Below are positions 44,649-48,239 of a stretch of 48,239 nt of DNA, in pieces. The notes below the pieces were generated by a model. The model made no database searches, was not told the DNA's origin, and saw only the letters and a list, made by a program, of their open reading frames with translations. The DNA is from Bacteroidales bacterium (GTDB taxonomy: Bacteria > Bacteroidota > Bacteroidia > Bacteroidales > Tenuifilaceae), in the NCBI GenBank assembly GCA_028708425.1, contig JAQVYY010000028.1:1-48239 (forward strand), written 5' to 3'. Both the position numbers and the translations under genes were made by a program. Each line of letters begins with the position of its first letter. Within the stretch, counting starts at the first letter, position 1.

Positions 44649-44780
44649 TCAACCCGCATTTTTCATCAAATTTGCTAAAGACGAATGCGAATGGAGGTTA
44701 CCTGACATAGCCGAATCCTATTTTGTGTAACTTATTCGCTGTCGAACACCCCAATTATTCGAATGAATAATTGGGGTTAA
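44649..44780 (+). repeat. Intergenic repeat family, copy J (internal deletion)
   Basis: 132 bases: left end TCAACCCGCATTTTTCATC, right end GAATGAATAATTGGGGTTAA. The middle segment ACAAAATTGGTTGTGAAA found in other copies is missing, and the small GCTGTC stem is broken. Confidence 0.8.
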
Positions 44781-45027
44781 TTTGTAAATAACACTTAACT
44801 TGGATTGCTATTTAATTGGTTCGTAGATTAAGGGAATAGAATTCTGTACCAAAAGGGTAGTATGCGCTTAAAATAGGGGCAATTAATGCATCTAAACCCC
44901 TCTAGAATGAAGATAGGTTCACATCCGGTCGGTTATGCACTGTAATAAAGTCGAACCCTTTCTACTACACACTAACCATGACGCTTTTGTTACACATGTA
45001 AACAAACCAAATTGTCCCCAGTACCCT

Positions 45028-45161
45028 TTAAATTTATTAAATATGAATTTAAATGTTGGGCATTCCGACTTGGTTGAGCCCAATTTTGGGTAACAAGATT
45101 GGCTGTGAGGCACATTCGCTGCCGGGAACAGCAGTTATTCGAATGAATAATAGGAATTAAA
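45028..45161 (+). repeat. Intergenic repeat family, copy K (decayed)
   Basis: The body TTGAGCCCAATTTTGGGTAA and right end CGAATGAATAATAGGAATTAA are clear. The left end is worn beyond the hairpin (TTTAAATTTATTAAATATGAA) and can no longer pair. Confidence 0.75.
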
Positions 45162-45210
45162 TATTATAGGATATTCGTTGCGGGGTAGTATTCCTTTAGC
45201 TAAAACACAA

Positions 45211-45350
45211 TTAACCCGCATTATTCATCAAATTTGTTAAAGATGCATGCAAATGGGGTTGCCCCGACTTAGTAGAGGCCAATATTGGGTAACAAAATAG
45301 GATGTGGAACTTAGCCGTTGTCGATAACAGCGTAATTCGTAAAAATTATT
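45211..45350 (+). repeat. Intergenic repeat family, copy L (decayed right end)
   Basis: The left end TTAACCCGCATTATTCATC is intact. The body is diverged (GTAGAGGCCAATATTGGG) and the right end is only partly readable, so 45350 is approximate. It lies 50 bases after copy K. Confidence 0.75.
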
Positions 45351-45373
45351 ACCATCCGAAATAGTACCTTTTT

Positions 45374-45394
45374 TTAACACTTACAAAGTGTTAA
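45374..45394. promoter_or_regulatory. 21-bp palindrome upstream of the XRE regulator
   Basis: TTAACACTT-ACA-AAGTGTTAA, arms of nine perfect pairs. It is flanked by T runs, so it could be a transcription terminator instead; a regulator operator is the alternative because it is followed by two ACAAGnGTAA boxes spaced 22 bases apart (45464 and 45486). Confidence 0.4.
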
Positions 45395-45511
45395 TCTGCT
45401 TATTTTTTCCCGACTTTTCACTCACCGAATCAATTCTACCAAGCATTATTGAAGCAGTTTGCTACAAGAGTAAACACGCACAGCCACAAGTGTAACATCA
45501 TTCTGTTTCTT

Positions 45512-45537
45512 TTTGTAACCTATTTTTTATACATTTG
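45512..45537 (+). promoter_or_regulatory. Promoter of the XRE regulator gene
   Basis: TTTG (45512-45515) and TACATTTG (45530-45537), spacer 14 bases, which is short of the usual 19-21. The -7 box is a full match and the start codon is 23 bases further on. Confidence 0.5.
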
Positions 45538-45560
45538 TAGCACACACACATTAATAGGCT

Positions 45561-45974
45561 ATGAAAAACAGGCTACAAAAAATAATTACAGCCGAAGGGT
45601 TAACTCCTACTCAATTTGCTGAACTGATTGGTATGCAACGCAGTTCAATATCCCATATTCTCTCCGGACGCAATAATCCATCATTTGATATGCTGCAAAA
45701 TATTTTAGCGAAATTCACTAAGATTAACCCTAACTGGCTGATTATGGGCAAGGGCGATATGTACCAAAAGGTTATTCAAGCGGATCTATTTAGCGAATCA
45801 GAAAACGAAGGGCAGCTAAAAACACAATCAACTAACAGTAAATCAATTGATAGCAGAAATAAAGAAGAAATATCTGAAGTTAAACCGCCTGAGAATTCCT
45901 TATCTGAAAAGAATGTTGAACGTGTCATCGTATTCTACAAAGACAAGACATTCACAGAGTACTTGCCCGACTAA
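45561..45974 (+). CDS. XRE family helix-turn-helix regulator
   Basis: The protein has 137 residues. The N-terminal half is a Cro/CI-type helix-turn-helix: LTPTQFAELIGMQRSSISHILSGRNNPSFDMLQNILAKF (about 14-52), then INPNWLIMGKGDMYQ, a combination common in Bacteroidota. Residues 70-125 are polar and probably disordered; the last 15 (VERVIVFYKDKTFTEYLPD) form a conserved-looking tail. It has its own promoter and long upstream region with palindromes, consistent with autoregulation. Confidence 0.82.
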   Translation: MKNRLQKIITAEGLTPTQFAELIGMQRSSISHILSGRNNPSFDMLQNILAKFTKINPNWLIMGKGDMYQKVIQADLFSESENEGQLKTQSTNSKSIDSRNKEEISEVKPPENSLSEKNVERVIVFYKDKTFTEYLPD

Positions 45975-45992
45975 TTTTCTATCTAACCTTTC

Positions 45993-46022
45993 TTGCAACA
46001 TCATTTAAATAGCTTAGCTTTG
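45993..46022 (+). promoter_or_regulatory. Promoter of pyrD
   Basis: TTG (45993-45995), 19-base spacer, TAGCTTTG (46015-46022): a close match to the Bacteroidota pattern. The start codon is at 46037, giving a leader of under 10 bases. Confidence 0.55.
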
Positions 46023-46036
46023 CAAAAAAAATATTT

Positions 46037-47065
46037 ATGTACACACATATTATTCGCCCGTTACTATTTTTACTAAAACCCGAAACTATACACGGGTTAA
46101 CGGTAAATCTGATTAAGTTTTTTTTTGCCATCCCTGGCATTAAGCAGGTTACCAAGGCCGCTTACTCGTGCTCACATCCAAAGCTAACCAGAAATGTTTT
46201 TGGTATTGAATTCAAGAATCCTGTGGGACTGGCCGCTGGTTTTGATAAGAATGCCGAGCTATACAACCATTTTGACGCGTTTGGTTTTTCTTTTATTGAA
46301 ATAGGAACAGTAACCCCCAAAGCTCAGCCAGGAAATCCAAAGCCACGTTCATTTCGGCTTAAAGCCGACAAGGCCCTTATTAATCGCATGGGGTTTAATA
46401 ATAAGGGGGTTATCAATGCTAAAGAGATGCTAGAGAACAAGCCTAGAAACGTTATAATTGGTGGAAATATTGGAAAAAATACTGCAACACCCAATGCTGA
46501 TGCGGTAGCAGACTACCTGGTTTGCTTTAAGGAGCTATATTCAGTAGTTGATTACTTTGTGGTTAATGTTAGCTGTCCTAACATTAAAGACTTAAAAGAT
46601 TTGCAGGATACCGACAACCTAAAGTCTATTCTTAGTGCTTTAACCGACCATAGAAAGCAGCAAGAAGCACGTAAACCCATTCTGCTTAAAATATCGCCCG
46701 ATTTAACTGACGCAATGCTAGACAGCAATATCAGCATTGCTAAAGAAATGGGGTTAGATGGATTTGTGGCTACTAACACCACAACTTCGCGCGAGGGCTT
46801 ATATACTCCAAAAAATGTGGTAGAAGCCATTGGGAATGGCGGATTAAGCGGACTACCCATAAGAGACCGATCGACCGAAATAATTCGATATGTACATAAT
46901 AAGACTAACGGGGAAATACCTATTATAGGGGTAGGGGGCATTATGACCGAAAAGGACGCATTAGAAAAGATTGCAGCGGGTGCAAGCCTAATACAGCTAT
47001 ACACAGGTTTTATATATCGCGGGCCCGCTTTAGCGAAGCGAATTTGTAAAGCACTTGTTAAATAG
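46037..47065 (+). CDS. pyrD: Dihydroorotate dehydrogenase, class 2 (quinone-linked)
   Basis: The protein has 342 residues. It oxidises dihydroorotate to orotate in pyrimidine synthesis and passes electrons to quinone at the inner membrane. Class-2 marks are the N-terminal amphipathic helices (MYTHIIRPLLFLLKPETIHGL), PVGLAAGFDKNAE (62-74), IEIGTVTPKAQPGNPKPRSFRL and NRMGFNN. FMN contacts GVGGIMTEKDA and IQLYTGFIY are present. At the catalytic-base position, where class 2 usually has serine (NVSS-PN), this protein reads NVSCPN with Cys180, as in class-1 enzymes. Confidence 0.93.
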   Translation: MYTHIIRPLLFLLKPETIHGLTVNLIKFFFAIPGIKQVTKAAYSCSHPKLTRNVFGIEFKNPVGLAAGFDKNAELYNHFDAFGFSFIEIGTVTPKAQPGNPKPRSFRLKADKALINRMGFNNKGVINAKEMLENKPRNVIIGGNIGKNTATPNADAVADYLVCFKELYSVVDYFVVNVSCPNIKDLKDLQDTDNLKSILSALTDHRKQQEARKPILLKISPDLTDAMLDSNISIAKEMGLDGFVATNTTTSREGLYTPKNVVEAIGNGGLSGLPIRDRSTEIIRYVHNKTNGEIPIIGVGGIMTEKDALEKIAAGASLIQLYTGFIYRGPALAKRICKALVK

Positions 47066-47077
47066 CTGCTTAGCGAT

Positions 47078-47518
47078 ATGAAGCTAAATGAGGGGGAGGT
47101 ATACCCATTTCAGGTGCTTAAAAAACTTACAATGCCCGAAGAAGGGGACTTTTTACAGCTTAGGCATTCATCATCTGGTAGGCGTATACTACTATCAGCT
47201 GAACATTACGATAAGTATGGAATTGAGCCAGGTACAACTATTCAATGCAAGGTTGACCGAGTTAACTGCACCGGAAAAGTTTTTTTAGAACCCTTACATC
47301 CATTATACACAGAAGGCAATACCTATTCTTTTGATATAATTGAAGTTGACAATAATGAAGAACAGCCTGGCATGATGCTTGTAAAAGTAAAAGATTTATT
47401 TGATAATACAATAGAGGTAACATGCCCAGAGAAAGTGCTAACTACTTCAAATAAAATTGCTCTGAAAGTAGAATCTATTCGTAAGGGCATTCCAACTCTT
47501 ACATGCGGTTTTAATTAG
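47078..47518 (+). CDS. Hypothetical protein, two OB-like halves
   Basis: The protein has 146 residues starting 12 bases after pyrD, so it is probably cotranscribed. I do not recognise it. The sequence shows two similar strand-rich halves: EGEVYPFQVLKKLTMPEEGDFLQLRHSSSGRRILLSAEHY..GTTIQCKVDRV and EGNTYSFDIIEVDNNEEQPGMMLVKVKDLFDNTIEVTCPEKV..IALKVESI. Both run 'xY-F-(x)-V/I .. L-V/R .. L' and both end in a short K-V-x-x-I-strand, which resembles OB-fold (S1-like) nucleic-acid-binding modules. It has no signal peptide. Confidence 0.55.
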   Translation: MKLNEGEVYPFQVLKKLTMPEEGDFLQLRHSSSGRRILLSAEHYDKYGIEPGTTIQCKVDRVNCTGKVFLEPLHPLYTEGNTYSFDIIEVDNNEEQPGMMLVKVKDLFDNTIEVTCPEKVLTTSNKIALKVESIRKGIPTLTCGFN

Positions 47519-47602
47519 TTTATGTAAAGTGCTCATAATAAAATCCTTGCAAGTATAATTAGCTGATTTTGAACGTGCCAAATTGTCGATAATTCGAAAA
47601 GA

Positions 47603-47630
47603 AACCCAGCAAAATATTGCTAGGTTCTAG
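47603..47630. terminator. Weak terminator between convergent genes
   Basis: AACCCAGCAA (47603-47612) and TTGCTAGGTT (47617-47626) form a 10-bp stem with one mismatch. The T run after it is poor. Confidence 0.35.
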
Positions 47631-47668
47631 GGTTTTAATAAGGGCTTTTGAAAATCCAAAAATGACAC

Positions 47669-47980
47669 CTAATCGTCATCTAAAGAATCATCCTCAATAT
47701 CATCGGGAAATGAATCGGAATCGGTGCCAATATTATCCGAATCGCTAAAGAAATCTTTTTCTTCATCGTCATCATTAGACTTTGTGTCAATCTTTACATT
47801 TACCTTTATAAGGTAGTTTGCTTCATCGGTATCCAAAGTAATGGCATAAAAGCATTCGTTGTTGGGTTTTGTAATCTTTACAACATGGTTTTGATATCCA
47901 CTTGGATACTTCATCCTAACCAAGGCAATCAGCTCGGGACTTAGGTTTTTGTAGTTGACAATCAGCTTTTTCCTGTTCAT
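47669..47980 (-). CDS. Small protein with strongly acidic C-terminal tail
   Basis: The protein has 103 residues. The first 65 form a compact-looking domain (MNRKKLIVNYKNLSPELIALVRMKYPSGYQNHVVKITKPNNECFYAITLDTDEANYLIKVNVKID). The last 38 are mostly aspartate, glutamate and serine. The pattern recalls small Bacteroidota proteins with a fixed head and an acidic tail. The function is unknown; a tail like this often keeps a basic partner or nucleic-acid surface covered. The 259 bases beyond it to the window end hold no feature I can support. Confidence 0.6.
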   Translation of the reverse strand: MNRKKLIVNYKNLSPELIALVRMKYPSGYQNHVVKITKPNNECFYAITLDTDEANYLIKVNVKIDTKSNDDDEEKDFFSDSDNIGTDSDSFPDDIEDDSLDDD

Positions 47981-48239
47981 AAATATAAAATTATCGCTTT
48001 AAAAATTAAACATGAAATTAAATAGATAAGCAACCAAATGGCCTTGTTTTTACGGTGTCAATTTTAAATAAAAATATTTAATTTAGGTTTATATTTTACA
48101 CTTATTAATTATAATCACTATTAACCGACTAAATTTTTATTTTCATTAATTCTGTTCTTTAATGCCTATGAACTGGACATAGATTATTTAATTCAATAAT
48201 AGACCCCTCCCCAATTTATAGTCATTTGATCTGGAGGAT

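Larger units (their letters stand above)
44124..45560. other. 1.4-kb gene-free region with three repeat copies
   Basis: No supported gene on either strand; the frames present are short and unlike proteins. Contents: T-rich text after rnpB, AT-rich unique sequence (44150-44640), repeat copies J (44649-44780), K (45028-45161) and L (45211-about 45350), a 21-bp palindrome at 45374-45394, then two ACAAGnGTAA boxes at 45464 and 45486, and a promoter before the XRE gene. It is the densest cluster of the repeat family here. Confidence 0.6.

Noticed and set aside
44513-44710. Plus-strand open frame of 65 codons between rnpB and the XRE gene
   Set aside because: Starts at TTG, reads into repeat copy J and has no recognisable protein pattern.
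10117-45350. Reading the repeat family as a CRISPR array
   Set aside because: Copies are 150 bases, kilobases apart, with no regular spacers and no cas genes nearby.

Overview
The window looks like a chromosomal segment of a Bacteroidota bacterium, probably from the Bacteroidales/Marinilabiliales side. The reasons are the low G+C, several TAnnTTTG promoter boxes, few Shine-Dalgarno sequences, a large secreted protein with a type IX secretion (T9SS) C-terminal sorting domain, and families such as DUF2027-Smr and DUF6588-type outer-membrane proteins. The family assignment comes from recall of protein families, not from a search. No rRNA, tRNA, CRISPR array, phage or intact insertion sequence was seen; one RNA gene, RNase P RNA, is clear.

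Layout. 1-10.8 kb is an accessory-like surface region: a stand-alone LytTR regulator, small secreted proteins, a redoxin-like protein, and a 2247-residue T9SS cargo protein. That cargo protein combines beta-propeller repeats, a FISUMP domain, two choice-of-anchor-J/cleaved-adhesin modules and ten fibronectin-III-like repeats, seven of them near-identical. It is followed by a decayed duplicate of the redoxin gene tail and two lipoproteins. 11.2-15.8 kb is a three-gene envelope cassette (outer-membrane barrel, RND/MMPL exporter, LolA-like periplasmic protein). 16.7-30 kb holds housekeeping and peptidase genes: an S9 peptidase lipoprotein, fabG, a MarR regulator, tilS, an M3 peptidase (Dcp-like), two tandem DEAD-box helicases, and a GNAT plus alanine/ornithine-racemase pair. 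30-36.8 kb has fetAB-like metal export genes, a FlK-like thioesterase, a lipoprotein, cardiolipin synthase, a small barrel and a hybrid histidine kinase. 36.8-48.2 kb has rarA, a DUF6588-type protein, ygiQ, queA, a DUF2027-Smr protein, rnpB, an XRE regulator, pyrD and two small unknown proteins.

The most unusual feature is a family of about 150-bp intergenic repeats. I find twelve copies (eight near full length, one interrupted copy and one 3' fragment among the rest, and two 50-bp mini forms), and all twelve lie in the same orientation. The ends are inverted repeats of the form TTAACCC..ATTATTCAT. The left end can pair either with a nearby arm, giving a local hairpin, or with the far end of the element, so the two folds exclude each other. 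Two further small hairpins lie inside. At least two copies sit downstream of a promoter and upstream of a start codon, so they should be transcribed as mRNA leaders. One copy is split by a separate 92-bp insertion. Whether these are MITE-like DNA elements, RNA regulators or both cannot be settled from one window.
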